Under the pieces are notes generated by a model, which did not search any database, was not told the DNA's origin, and saw only the letters and a program-made list of their open reading frames with translations. From assembly GCF_051020955.1 (NCBI RefSeq), contig NW_027476275.1, forward strand, positions 124,001 through 188,000: DNA of 64,000 nucleotides, written 5' to 3'. Origin of the DNA: Megalopta genalis. Its lineage: Eukaryota; Arthropoda; Insecta; Hymenoptera; Halictidae. Positions 24,015 through 36,815 of the stretch are shown one piece after another. The position numbers and the translations under genes were made by a program. Positions within the stretch are counted from its first letter, which is position 1, and each line of letters opens with the position of its first letter.

Positions 24015-24873
24015 CTTCAAATCCATGCGAAACAAATCATTTAGCTTCAATTACTTGCGATATAAACGATATAGCTTCAAATGCATGCGAAACAAACGAG
24101 TTAGCTCACATTCATTCGAAACACATGATTTAGCTTCAAATCTATTCGAAGTAGAAGATTTAGCTTCAAATCCATTCGAAACAAATGATTTAGCTTCAAA
24201 TACTTGCGATCTAAATGATTTAACTTCAACTGGAAGCGAATCAAGCGAGTTAGCTTCTAATCCATGCGAAGCAAATGATTTATCTTCAAAGGAACGCGAA
24301 GTAGAAGGATTAGCTTCAAATCCAAGCGAAACAAATGATTTCGCTTCAAATACTTCCGATATAAATGATTTAGCTTCAACTGGAAGCGAGACAAACGAGT
24401 CAGCTTCACATTCGTGCGAAACACATGATTTAGCTTCAAATCAATGCGAAGTAGAAGGTTTAGCTTAAAATCCATGCGAAACAAATGATTTAACTTCAAA
24501 TACTAGCGATATAAATGATATAGCTTCAACTGGAAGCGAAACAACCGAGTTAGGTTCTAATCCACGCGAAACACACGACAAAGCTTCACATCAGTGCGAG
24601 GTAGAAGGTTTAGCTTCAAATCCATGCGAAACAAATGATATAGCTTCCAATACTTACGATATAAATGATATAGCTTCAAATGCATGCGAAACAAACGAGT
24701 AAGCTACACATTCATTGGAAAGACATGATTTAGCTTCAAATCATTGCGAAGTAAAAGGTTTTGCTTCAAATCCAAGCGAACAAATGATTTAGCTTCAAAT
24801 ACTTGCGATATAAATGATTTAGATTCAACTGCATGAGAAACAAACGAGTTTAGCTTCAAATCCACGCGAAACA
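24015..24873. repeat. Block of the second domain, copy 3 (partial)
   Basis: This aligns to 21,826-22,684 at offset 2,189, including the three diagnostic 1-bp indels near 24,106, 24,780 and 24,850. After 24,873 it switches to a TTCCATGCATTGCG-type unit typical of the first domain. Confidence 0.8.
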
Positions 24874-25440
24874 CATGATTTATCTTCCATGCATTGCGAA
24901 GTAGAAGGTTCAGCTTGAAATCCATGCGAAACAAATGATTTAGCTTCAAATCAATGCGAGGTAAAAGCTTTGGCTTCAAATCCATGCGAAACAAATGATT
25001 TAGCTTCAAATACTTGCGATATAAATGATTTAGATTCAACTGCATGCGAAACAAACAAGTTAGATTCAAATCCATGCGAAAAACGAGATTTAGATTTAAA
25101 TCAATGCGGAGTAGAAGTTTTAGCTACAAATCCATGCGAAACAAATGATTTAGCTTCAAATACTTGCGATATAACTGATTTAGATTCAACTGCATGCGAA
25201 ACAAACAAGTTAGATTCAAATCCATGCGAAGAACGAGACTTAGATTTAAATCAATGCGGAGTAGAAGTTCTAGCTACAAATCCATGCGAAACAAATGATT
25301 TAGCTTCAAAAACTTGCAATATAAATGATTTAGCTTTAACTGGAAGCGAAACAATCGAGTTAGCTATCAAATCCATGCGAAACACATGATTTGTCTTGAA
25401 AGGAATACGAAGTAGAAGGTTTAGCTTCAAATCCAAGCGA

Positions 25441-26408
25441 AACAAATGATTTAGCTTGAAATACTTGCGATATAAACTATTTACATTTCACTGCATGCGA
25501 AACAAACTAGTTAGATTCAAATCCATGCAAAACACGAGATTTAGATTCAAATCAATGCCGAGTAGAAGTTTCAGCTTCAAATCCATGCGAAACAAATGAT
25601 TTAGCTTCAAATACCTGCGATATAAACGATATAGCTTCAAATGCATGCGAAACAAACGAGTTAGCTTCACAGTCATTCGAAACACATGATTTATCTTCAA
25701 ATAAAAGCGAAGTAGAACGTTTAGCTTCAAATCCATGCGAAACAAATGATTTACCTTCAAATACTAGCGATATAAATGATTTAGCTTCAACTGCATGCGA
25801 AACAATCGAGTTAGATTCAAATCCACGCGAAACACGTGACAAAGCTTCAAATCAGTGCGAAGTAAAAGGTTTAGCTTCAAATCCAAGCGAAACAAATGAT
25901 TTAGCTTCAAGTACTTGCGATAAAAATGATTAGATTCAACTGCATGCGAAACAAACGAGTTAGATTCAAATCCATGCGAAAAACGAGATTTAGATTTAAA
26001 TCAATGCGGAGTAGAAGTTTTAGCAACAAATCCATGCGAAACAAATGATTTAGCTTCAAATACTTACGATATAAACGATATAGCTTCAAATGCATGCGAT
26101 ACAATCGAGTTATCTTCATATTCATTCGAAACACATGACTTAGGTTCAAATCAATGCGAAGTAGAAGGTTTAGCTTCAAATCCATGCGAAACAAATGATT
26201 TAGCTTCAAATACATCCGATATAAATGATTTAGCTTCAACTGGAAGTGAAACTAGTGAGTCAGCTTCAAATCCATGCGAAACACATGATTTATCTTTAAA
26301 GCAACGCGAAGTAGAAGGTTTAGCTTCAAATCCATGCGAAACAAATGATTTAGCTTCAAATACTTCCAATATAAATGATTTAGATTCAACTGCATGCGAA
26401 ACATACAT
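25441..26408. repeat. ~0.97-kb block, copy 1 of a dispersed family
   Basis: This aligns to 27,690-28,657 (offset 2,249), and its later part to ~30,001-30,890, 36,186-36,815 and 44,431-45,060. Diagnostic variants are TATAAACTATTTACATTTC, AAACTAGTTAG, the 1-bp loss in GATAAAAATGATTAG near 25,930 and AACGAGATTTAGATTTAAATC. A private 1-bp gain (TTAGCTATCAAATCC near 25,370) lies just before it. Confidence 0.82.
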
Positions 26409-27689
26409 CTTAGATTCACATTCATTCGAAACACATGATTTAGCATCAAATCAATGCGAAGAAGAAGGTTTAGCTTCAAATCCAAGAGAAACAAATGATT
26501 TTGCTTCAAATACTTGCGATATAAATGATTTACAGACAACTGCATGCGAAACAAACAAGTTAGATTCAAATCCATGCAAAACACGAGATTTAGATTCAAA
26601 TCAATGCCCAGTAGAAGTTTCAGCTTCAAATCCATGCGAAACAAATGATTTAGCTTCAAATACTTGCGATATAAACGATATAGCTTCAAATGCATGCGAT
26701 ACAAACGAGTTATCTTCACATTCATACGAAACATATGACTTAGGTTCAAATCAATGCGAAGTAGAAGGTTTATCTTCAAATCCATGCGAAACAAATGATT
26801 TAGCTTCAAATACTTGCGATATAAATGATTTAGCTTCAACTGGAAGCGAGACAAACGAGTTAGCTTCACATTCATGCGAAACACATGATTTAGCTTCAAA
26901 TCAATGCGAGTTAAAAGCGTTGGCTTCAAATCCATGCAAAACAAATGGTTTAGCTTCAAATACTTGCGATATAAATGACTTAGCTTCAATTGGAAGCGAA
27001 AAAATCGAGTTAGATTCAAATCCTCGAGAAACACATGATTTATCTTCCAAGCAATGCGAAGTAGAAAGTTTAGCTTCAAATCCATGCGAAACAAATGATT
27101 TAGCTTCAATTACTTGCGATATAAACGATATAGCTTCAAGTGCATGCGAAACAAACGAGTTAGCTTCACATTCATTCGAAACACACGATTTAGCTTCAAG
27201 TCGATGCGAAGTAGAAGACTTAGCTTCAAATCCATGCGAAACAAATGATTTAGCTTCAAATAATTACGACATAAATGATATAGCTTCAAATGCATGCGAA
27301 ACAAACGAGTTAGATTCAAATCCATGCGAAAAACGAGATTTAGATTTAAATCAATGCGGAGTAGAAGTTTTAGCAACAAATCCATGCGAAACAAATGATT
27401 TAGCTTCAAATACATCCGATATAAATGATTTAGCTTCAACTGGAAGTGAAACTAGTGAGTCAGCTTCAAATCCATGCGAAACACATGATTTATCTTTAAA
27501 GCAACGCGAAGTAGAAGGTTTAGCTTCAAATCCATGCGAAACAAATGATTTACCTTCAAATACTAGCGATATAAATGATTTAGCTTCAACTGGATGCGAA
27601 ACAAGCGAGTTAGCTTCAAATACATGCGAAACACATGAATTGTCTTCAAAGCAATGCGAAGTAGAAGGTTTAGCTTCAAATCCATGCGG

Positions 27690-28657
27690 AACAAATGATT
27701 TAGCTTGAAATACTTGCGATATAAACTATTTACATTTCACTGCATGCGAAACAAACTAGTTAGATTCAAATCCATGCAAAACACGAGATTTAGATTCAAA
27801 TCAATGCCGAGTAGAAGTTTCAGCTTCAAATCCATGCGAAACAAATGATTTAGCTTCAAATACCTGCGATATAAACGATATAGCTTCAAATGCATGCGAA
27901 ACAAACGAGTTAGCTTCACAGTCATTCGAAACACATGATTTATCTTCAAATCAAAGCGAAGTAGAACGTTTAGCTTCAAATCCATGCGAAACAAATGATT
28001 TACCTTCAAATACTAGCGATATAAATGATTTAGCTTCAACTGCATGCGAAACAATCGAGTTAGATTCAAATCCACGCGAAACACGTGACAAAGCTTCAAA
28101 TCAGTGCGAAGTAAAAGGTTTAGCTTCAAATCCAAGCGAAACAAATGATTTAGCTTCAAGTACTTGCGATAAAAATGATTAGATTCAACTGCATGCGAAA
28201 CAAACGAGTTAGATTCAAATCCATGTGAAAAACGAGATTTAGATTTAAATCAATGCGGAGTAGAAGTTTTAGCAGCAAATCCATGCGAAACAAATGATTT
28301 AGCTTCAAATACTTACGATATAAACGATATAGCTTCAAATGCATGCGATACAAACGAGTTATCTTCATATTCATTCGAAACACATGACTTAGGTTCAAAT
28401 CAATGCGAAGTAGAAGGTTTAGCTTCAAATCCATGCGAAACAAATGATTTAGCTTCAAATACATCCGATATAAATGATTTAGCTTCAACTGGAAGTGAAA
28501 CTAGTGAGTCAGCTTCATATCCATGCGAAACACATGATTTATCTTTAAAGCAACGCGAAGTAGAAGGTTTAGCTTCAAATCCATGCGAAACAAATGATTT
28601 AGCTTCAAATATTTCCGATATAAATGATTTAGATTCAACTGCATGCGAAACATACAA
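27690..28657. repeat. ~0.97-kb block, copy 2 of the dispersed family
   Basis: This is the partner of 25,441-26,408 with the same GATTAG deletion, here near 28,180. It diverges after 28,657, where AACATACAAG replaces AACATACATC. Confidence 0.82.
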
Positions 28658-28661
28658 GTTA

Positions 28662-29411
28662 GATTCAAATCCATGCAAAACACGAGATTTAGATTCAAAT
28701 CACTGCCGAGTAGAAGTTTTAGCTTCAAATCCATGCGAAACAAATGATTTAGCTTCAAATACTTGCGATATAAATGATTTAGCTTCAACTGGAAGCGAGA
28801 CAAACGAGTTAGCTTCACATTCATGCGAAACACATGATTTAGCTTCAAATCAATGCGAGGTAAAAGCGTTGGCTTCAAATCCATGCAAAACAAATGGTTT
28901 AGCTTCAAATACTTGCGATATAAATGACTTAGCTTCAATTCGAAGCGAAAAAATCGAGTTAGATTCAAATCCTCGAGAAACACATGATTTATCTTCCAAG
29001 CAATGCGAAGTAGAAAGTTTAGCTTCAAATCCATGCGAAACAAATGATTTAGCTTCAATTACTTGCGATATAAACGATATAGCTTCAAATGCATGCGAAA
29101 CAAACGAGTTAGCTTCACATTCATTCGAAACACACGATTTAGCTTCAAGTCGATGCGAAGTAGAAGACTTAGCTTCAAATCCATGCGAAACAAATGATTT
29201 AGCTTCAAATAATTACTACATAAATGATATAGCTTCAAATGCATGCGAAACAAACTAGTTAGATTCAAATCCATGCAAAACACGAGATTTAGATTCAAAT
29301 CAATGCCGAGTAGAAGTTTCAGCTTCAAATCCATGCGAAACAAATGATTTAGCTTCAAATACCTGCGATATAAACGATATAGCTTCAAAAGCATGCGAAA
29401 CAAACGAGTTA
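28662..29411. repeat. 750-bp tandem duplication, first copy
   Basis: This aligns to 29,412-30,161 at offset 750, exactly five HORs. Shared rare variants are AATTCGAAGCGAAAAAATCG, AATCCTCGAG and AATAATTACTACATAAATG. Boundaries are approximate to one unit. Confidence 0.85.
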
Positions 29412-30161
29412 GATTCAAATCCATGCAAAACACGAGATTTAGATTCAAATCACTGCCGAGTAGAAGTTTTAGCTTCAAATCCATGCGAAACAAATGATTT
29501 AGCTTCAAATACTTGCGATATAAATGATTTAGCTTCAACTGGAAGCGAGACGAACGAGTTAGCTTCACATTCATGCGAAACACATGATTTAGCTTCAAAT
29601 CAATGCGAGGTAAAAGCGTTGGCTTCAAATCCATGCAAAACAAATGGTTTAGCTTCAAATACTTGCGATATAAATGACTTAGCTTCAATTCGAAGCGAAA
29701 AAATCGAGTTAGATTCAAATCCTCGAGAAACACATGATTTATCTTCCAAGCAATGCGAAGTAGAAAGTTTAGCTTCAAATCCATGCGAAACAAATGATTT
29801 AGCTTCAATTACTTGCGATATAAACGATATAGCTTCAAATGCATGCGAAACAAACGAGTTAGCTTCACATTCATTCGAAACACACGATTTAGCTTCAAGT
29901 CGATGCGAAGTAGAAGACTTAGCTTCAAATCCATGCGAAACAAATGATTTAGCTTCAAATAATTACTACATAAATGATATAGCTTCAAATGCATGCGAAA
30001 CAAACTAGTTAGATTCAAATCCATGCAAAACACGAGATTTAGATTCAAATCAATGCCGAGTAGAAGTTTCAGCTTCAAATCCATGCGAAACAAATGATTT
30101 AGCTTCAAATACCTGCGATATAAACGATATAGCTTCAAATGCATGCGAAACAAACGAGTTA
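29412..30161. repeat. 750-bp tandem duplication, second copy
   Basis: This is the direct neighbour and near-identical partner of 28,662-29,411. It differs, for example, by GAGACGAACGAG near 29,550. A related, less similar 1.2-kb version with AATTGGAAGCG lies at about 26,760-27,300. Confidence 0.85.
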
Positions 30162-30890
30162 GCTTCACAGTCATTCGAAACACATGATTTATCTTCAAAT
30201 CAAAGCGAAGTAGAACGTTTAGCTTCAAATCCATGCGAAACAAATGATTTACCTTCAAATACTAGCGATATAAATGATTTAGCTTCAACTGCATGCGAAA
30301 CAATCGAGTTAGATTCAAATCCACGCGAAACACGTGACAAAGCTTCAAATCAGTGCGAAGTAAAAGGTTTAGCTTCAAATCCAAGCGAAACAAATGATTT
30401 AGCTTCAAATACTTGCGATAAAAATGATTAGATTCAACTGCATGCGAAACAAACGAGTTAGATTCAAATCCATGCGGAAAACGAGATTTAGATTTAAATC
30501 AATGCGGAGTAGAAGTTTTAGCAACAAATCCATGCGAAACAAATGATTTAGCTTCAAATACTTACGATATAAACGATATAGCTTCAAATGCATGCGATAC
30601 AAACGAGTTATCTTCACATTCATTCGAAACACATGACTTAGGTTCAAATCAATGCGAAGTAGAAGGTTTAGCTTCAAATCCATGCGAAACAAATGATTTA
30701 GCTTCAAATACATCCGATATAAATGATTTAGCTTCAACTGGAAGTGAAACTAGTGATTCAGCTTCAAATCCATGCGAAACACATGATTTATCTTTAAAGC
30801 AACGCGAAGTAGAAGGTTTAGCTTCAAATCCATGCGAAACAAATGATTTAGCTTCAAATACTTCCGATATAAATGATTTAGATTCAACTG
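30162..30890. repeat. Dispersed-family block, copy 3
   Basis: This aligns to 27,912-28,640 at offset about 2,250 and carries the GATAAAAATGATTAG deletion near 30,428. It differs by CATGCGGAAAACG where the usual form is CATGCGAAAAACG. Confidence 0.8.
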
Positions 30891-31060
30891 CATGCGAAAC
30901 AAACGAGTTAGCTTCACAGTCATTCGAAACACATGATTTAGCTTCAAATCAATGCCGAGTAGAAGTTTTAGCTTCAAATCTATGCGAAACACATGATTTA
31001 ACTTCAAATCCACGCGGAGTAGAAGGTGTAACTTCAAATCCATGCGAAACAAATGATTTA

Positions 31061-31570
31061 GCTTCAAATACTTCCGCAATAAATGATTTAGCTTCAACTG
31101 CATGCGAAACAAACGAGTTAGCTTCAAATCCATGCGAAACACATGATTTGTCTTCAAAGCAATGCGATGTAGAAGGTTTAGCTTCAAATCCATGCGAAAC
31201 AAATGATTTAGCTTCCAATACTTACGATATAAATGATATAGCTTCAAATGCATGCGAAACAAACGAGTAAGTTACACATTCATTCGAAACACATGATTTA
31301 GCTTCAAATCAATGCGAAGAAGAAGGTTTAGCTTCAAATCCAAGAGAAACAAATGATTTTGCTTCAAATACTTCCGAAATAAATGATTTAGCTTCAACTG
31401 CATGCGAAACAAACGAGTTAGCTTCAAATCCATGCGAAACACATGATTTGTCTTCAAAGCAATGCGATGTAGAAGGTTTAGCTTCAAATCCATGCGAAAC
31501 AAATGATTTAGCTTCCAATACTTACGATATAAATGATATAGCTTCAAATGCATGCGAAACAAACGAGTAA
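31061..31570. repeat. 300-bp offset local duplication
   Basis: 31,361-31,570 repeats 31,061-31,270 at offset 300. Both carry GATTTGTCTTCAAAGC, GCGATGTAGAAGG, CTTCCAATACTTACG and a GAGTAAG stop variant. A further copy of this unit lies at 37,065-37,290. Confidence 0.75.
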
Positions 31571-32260
31571 GCTACACATTCATTGGAAAGACATGATTTA
31601 ACTTCAAATCAATGCGAAGTAAAAGGTTTAGCTTCAAATCCAAGCGAAACAAATGATTTAGCTTTAAATACTTGCGATATAAACGATATAGCTTCAAATG
31701 CATGTGATACAAACGAGTTATCTTCACATTCATACGAAACATATGACTTAGGTTCAAATCAATGCGAAGTAGAAGGTTTAGCTTCAAATCCATGCGAAAC
31801 AAATGATTTAGCTTCAAATACATGCGATATAAGTGATTTAGCTTCAACTGGAAGTGAAACAAGTGAGTTAGCTTCAAATCCATGCGGAACACATGATTTA
31901 TCTTCAAAGCAACGCGAAGTAGAAGGTTTCGCTTCAAATCCATGCGAAACAAATGATTTAGCTTCAAATACATGCGATATAAATGATTTAGCTTCAACTG
32001 GAAGTGAAACAAGTGAGTCAGCTTCAAATGCATAAGAAACACATGATTTATCTCCAAAGCAATGCGAAGTAGAAGGTTTAGCTTCAAATCCATGCGAAAA
32101 AAAAGATTTATCTTCAAGTATTTGCGATACAAACGATATAGCTTCAAATGCGTGCCAATCAAACGAGTTAGGGTCACAGTCATTCGAAACACATGATTTA
32201 GCTTCAAATCAATGCGAAGTAGAAGATTTAGCTTCAAATCCATGCGAAGCAAATGATTTA

Positions 32261-34008
32261 GCTTCAAATACTATCGATATAAATGATTTAGCTTCAACTG
32301 GAAGAGAAACATGCGAGTTAGCATCTAAACCATGCGAAAAAAAAGATTTAGATCAAATACTTGCGACATAAATGATTTAGCTTCAACTGGAAGCGAGACA
32401 AACGTGTTAGATTCAAATCCATGCAAAACACGAGATTTAGATTCAAATCAAGGCCGAGTAGAAGTTTCAGCTTCAAATACATGCGATATATGTGATTTAG
32501 CTTCCACTGGAAGTGAAACAAGTGAGTTAACGTCAAATCCATGCGGAACACATGATTTATCTTCAAAGCAACGCGAAGTAGAAGGTTTCGCTTCAAATCC
32601 ATGCGAAACAAATGATTTAGCTTCAAATACATGCGATATAAATGATTTAGCTTCAACTGGAAGTGAAACAAGTGAGTCAGCTTCAAATGCATAAGAAACA
32701 CATGATTTATCTCCAAAGCAATGCGAAGTAGAAGGTTTAGCTTCAAATCCATGCGAAAAAAAAGATTTATCTTCAAGTATTTGCGATACAAACGATATAG
32801 CTTCAAATGCGTGCCAAACAAACGAGTTAGGGTCACAGTCATTCGAAACACATGATTTAGCTTCAAATCAATGCGAAGTAGAAGATTTAGCTTCAAATCC
32901 ATGCGAAGAAACTGATTTAGCTTCAAATACTATCGATATAAATGATTTAGCTTCAACTGGAAGAGAAACATGCGAGTTAGCATCTAAACCATGCGAAAAA
33001 AAAGATTTAGATCAAATACTTGCGACATAAATGATTTAGCTTCAACTGGAAGCGAGACAAACGAGTTAGATTCAAATCCATGCAAAACACGAGATTTAGA
33101 TTCAAATCAATGCCGAGTAGAAGTTTCAGCTTCAAATCCATGCGAAACAAATGATTTAGCTTCAAATACCTGCGATATAAACGATATAGCTTCAAATGCA
33201 TGCGAAACAAACGAGTTAGCTTCACAGTCATTCGAAACACATGATTTATCTTCAAATCAATGCGAAGTGGAACGTTTAGCTTCAAATCCATGCGAAACAA
33301 ATGATTTACCTTCAAATACTAGCGATATAAATAATTTAGCTTCAACTGCATGCGAAACAATCGAGTTAGATTCAAATCCACGCGAAACACATGACGAAGC
33401 TTCAAATTAGTACGAAGTAAAAGGTTTAGCTTCAAATCCAAGCTAAACAAATGATTTAGCTTCAAATACTTGCGATAAAAATGATTAGATTCAACTGCAT
33501 GCGAAACATACAAGTTAGATTCAAATCCGTGCAAAACACGAGATTTAGATTCAAATCACAGCCGAGTAGAAGTTTTAGCTTCAAATCCATGCGAAACAAA
33601 TGATTTAGCTTCTAATACTTGCGATATAAACGATATTGATTCAAATGCATGCGAAACAAACGAGTTAGCTTCACAGTCATTCGAAACACATGATTTAGCT
33701 TCAAATTAATGCGACGTAGAAGGTTTAGCTTCAAATCCATGCGAAACAAATGATTTACCTTCGAATACTAGCGATATAAATGATTTAGCTTCAACTGGAA
33801 GCGAAACAAGCGAGTTAGCTTGTAATCCATGCGAAACAAATGATTTATCTTCAAGTATTTGCGATATAAACGATATAGCTTCAAATGCATGCGAAACAAA
33901 CGTGTAAGCTACACATTCATTGGAAACACATGATTTAGTTCCAAATCAATGCGAAGTAAAAGGTTTAGCTTCAAATCCAAGCGAAACAAATGATTTAGCT
34001 TCAAATAC
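32261..34008. repeat. 2,127-bp-period duplication, first copy
   Basis: This aligns to 34,388-36,135 at a constant offset of 2,127 bp, close to but not a multiple of 30, because of 1-bp losses inside. Within it, 32,261 onward also repeats at 32,920 (offset 659). Both begin with ATACTATCGATATAAATG and contain the GATTTAGATCAAATAC 1-bp loss near 32,352 and 33,011. The region has many + frame stops. Confidence 0.88.
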
Positions 34009-34387
34009 TATCGATGTAAATGATTTAGCTTCAACTGGAAGCGAAACAAACGAGTTAGCTTCACATTCATTCGAAACGCATGATTTAGCTTCAAATCACT
34101 GCGAAGAAGAAGGTTTAGCTTCAAATCCAAGAGAAACAAATGATTTTGCTTCAAATACTTGCGATATAAATGATTTAGATTCAACTGCATGCGAAACAAA
34201 CAAGTTAAATTCAAATCCATGCAAAACACGAGATTTAGATTCGAATCAATGCCGAGTAGAAGTTTTAGCTTCAAATCTATGCGAAACACATGATTTAACT
34301 TCAAATCCACGCGGAGTAGAAGGTGTAACTTCAAATCCATGCGGACCAAATGATTTAGCTTCAAATACTTCCGAAATAAATGATTTA

Positions 34388-36135
34388 GCTTCAAATACTA
34401 TCGATATAAATGATTTAGCTTCAACTGGAAGAGAAACATGCGAGTTAGCATCTAAACCATGCGAAAAAAAAGATTTAGATCAAATACTTGCGACATAAAT
34501 GATTTAGCTTCAACTGGAAGCGAGACAAACGTGTTAGATTCAAATCCATGCAAAACACGAGATTTAGATTCAAATCAAGGCCGAGTAGAAGTTTCAGCTT
34601 CAAATACATGCGATATATGTGATTTAGCTTCCACTGGAAGTGAAACAAGTGAGTTAACTTCAAATCCATGCGGAACACATGATTTATCTTCAAAGCAACG
34701 CGAAGTAGAAGGTTTCGCTTCAAATCCATGCGAAACAAATGATTTAGCTTCAAATACATGCGATATAAATGATTTAGCTTCAACTGGAAGTGAAACAAGT
34801 GAGTCAGCTTCAAATGCATAAGAAACACATGATTTATCTCCAAAGCAATGCGAAGTAGAAGGTTTAGCTTCAAATCCATGCGAAAAAAAAGATTTATCTT
34901 CAAGTATTTGCGATACAAACGATATAGCTTTAAATGCGTGCCAAACAAACGAGTTAGGGTCACAGTCATTCGAAACACATGATTTAGCTTCAAATCAATG
35001 CGAAGTAGAAGATTTAGCTTCAAATCCATGCGAAGCAACTGATTTAGCTTCAAATACTATCGATATAAATGATTTAGCTTCAACTGGAAGAGAAACATGC
35101 GAGTTAGCATCTAAACCATGCGAAAAAAAAGATTTAGATCAAATACTTGCGACATAAATGATTTAGCTTCAACTGGAAGCGAGACAAACGAGTTAGATTC
35201 AAATCCATGCAAAACACGAGATTTAGATTCAAATCAATGCCGAGTAGAAGTTTCAGCTTCAAATCCATGCGAAACAAATGATTTAGCTTCAAATACCTGC
35301 GATATAAACGATATAGTTTCAAATGCATGCGAAACAAACGAGTTAGCTTCACAGTCATTCGAAACACATGATTTATCTTCAAATCAATGCGAAGTGGAAC
35401 GTTTAGCTTCAAATCCATGCGAAACAAATGATTTACCTTCAAATACTAGCGATATAAATAATTTAGCTTCAACTGCATGCGAAACAATCGAGTTAGATTC
35501 AAATCCACGCGAAACACATGACGAAGCTTCAAATTAGTACGAAGTAAAAGGTTTAGCTTCAAATCCAAGCTAAACAAATGATTTAGCTTCAAATACTTGC
35601 GATAAAAATGATTAGATTCAACTGCATGCGAAACATACAAGTTAGATTCAAATCCGTGCAAAACAGGAGATTTAGATTCAAATCACTGCCGAGTAGAAGT
35701 TTTAGCTTCAAATCCATGCGAAACAAATGATTTAGCTTCTAATACTTGCGATATAAACGATATTGATTCAAATGCATGCGAAACAAACGAGTTAGCTTCA
35801 CAGTCATTCGAAACACATGATTTAGCTTCAAATTAATGCGACGTAGAAGGTTTAGCTTCAAATCCATGCGAAACAAATGATTTACCTTCGAATACTAGCG
35901 ATATAAATGATTTAGCTTCAACTGGAAGCGAAACAAGCGAGTTAGCTTGTAATCCATGCGAAACAAATGATTTATCTTCAAGTATTTGCGATATAAACGA
36001 TATAGCTTCAAATGCATGCGAAACAAACGAGTAAGCTACACATTCATTGGAAACACATGATTTAGTTCCAAATCAATGCGAAGTAAAAGGTTTAGCTTCA
36101 AATCCAAGCGAAACAAATGATTTAGCTTCAAATAC
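34388..36135. repeat. 2,127-bp-period duplication, second copy
   Basis: This is the near-identical partner of 32,261-34,008; differences include GATATAGTTTC near 35,312 and AAAACAGGAG near 35,665. The 379 bp between the copies (34,009-34,387) belongs to the block found again at 37,396 and 47,915. Confidence 0.88.
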
Positions 36136-36185
36136 TTCCGAAATAAATGATTTAGCTTCAACTGCATGCGAAACAATCGAGTTAG

Positions 36186-36815
36186 ATTCAAATCCACGCG
36201 AAACACGTGACAAAGCTTCAAATCAGTGCGAAGTAAAAGGTTTAGCTTCAAATCCAAGCGAAAGAAATGATTTAGCTTCAAATACTTGCGATAAAAATGA
36301 TTAGATTCAACTGCATGCGAAACAAACGAGTTAGATTCAAATCCATGCGAAAAACGAGATTTAGATTTAAATCAATGCGGAGTAGAAGTTTTAGCAACAA
36401 ATCCATGCGAAACAAATGATTTAGCTTCAAATACTTACGATATAAACGATATAGCTTCAAATGCATGCGATACAAACGAGTTATCTTCACATTCATTCGA
36501 AACACATGACTTAGGTTCAAATCAATGCGAAGTAGAAGGTTTAGCTTCAAATCCATGCGAAACAAATGATTTAGCTTCAAATACATCCGATATAAATGAT
36601 TTAGCTTCAACTGGAAGTGAAACTAGTGAGTCAGCTTCAAATCCATGCGAAACACATGATTTATCTTTAAAGCAACGCGAAGTAGAAGGTTTAGCTTCAA
36701 ATCCATGCGAAACAAATGATTTAGCTTCAAATACTTCCGATATAAATGATTTAGATTCAACTGCATGCGAAACATACAAGTTAGATTCAAATCCATGCAA
36801 AACACGAGATTTAGA
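36186..36815. repeat. Dispersed-family block, copy 4
   Basis: This aligns to 44,431-45,060 at offset 8,245 and to earlier copies near 25,900, 28,150 and 30,400. It has the GATTAG deletion near 36,302. It leads directly into the long block at 36,757. Confidence 0.8.
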
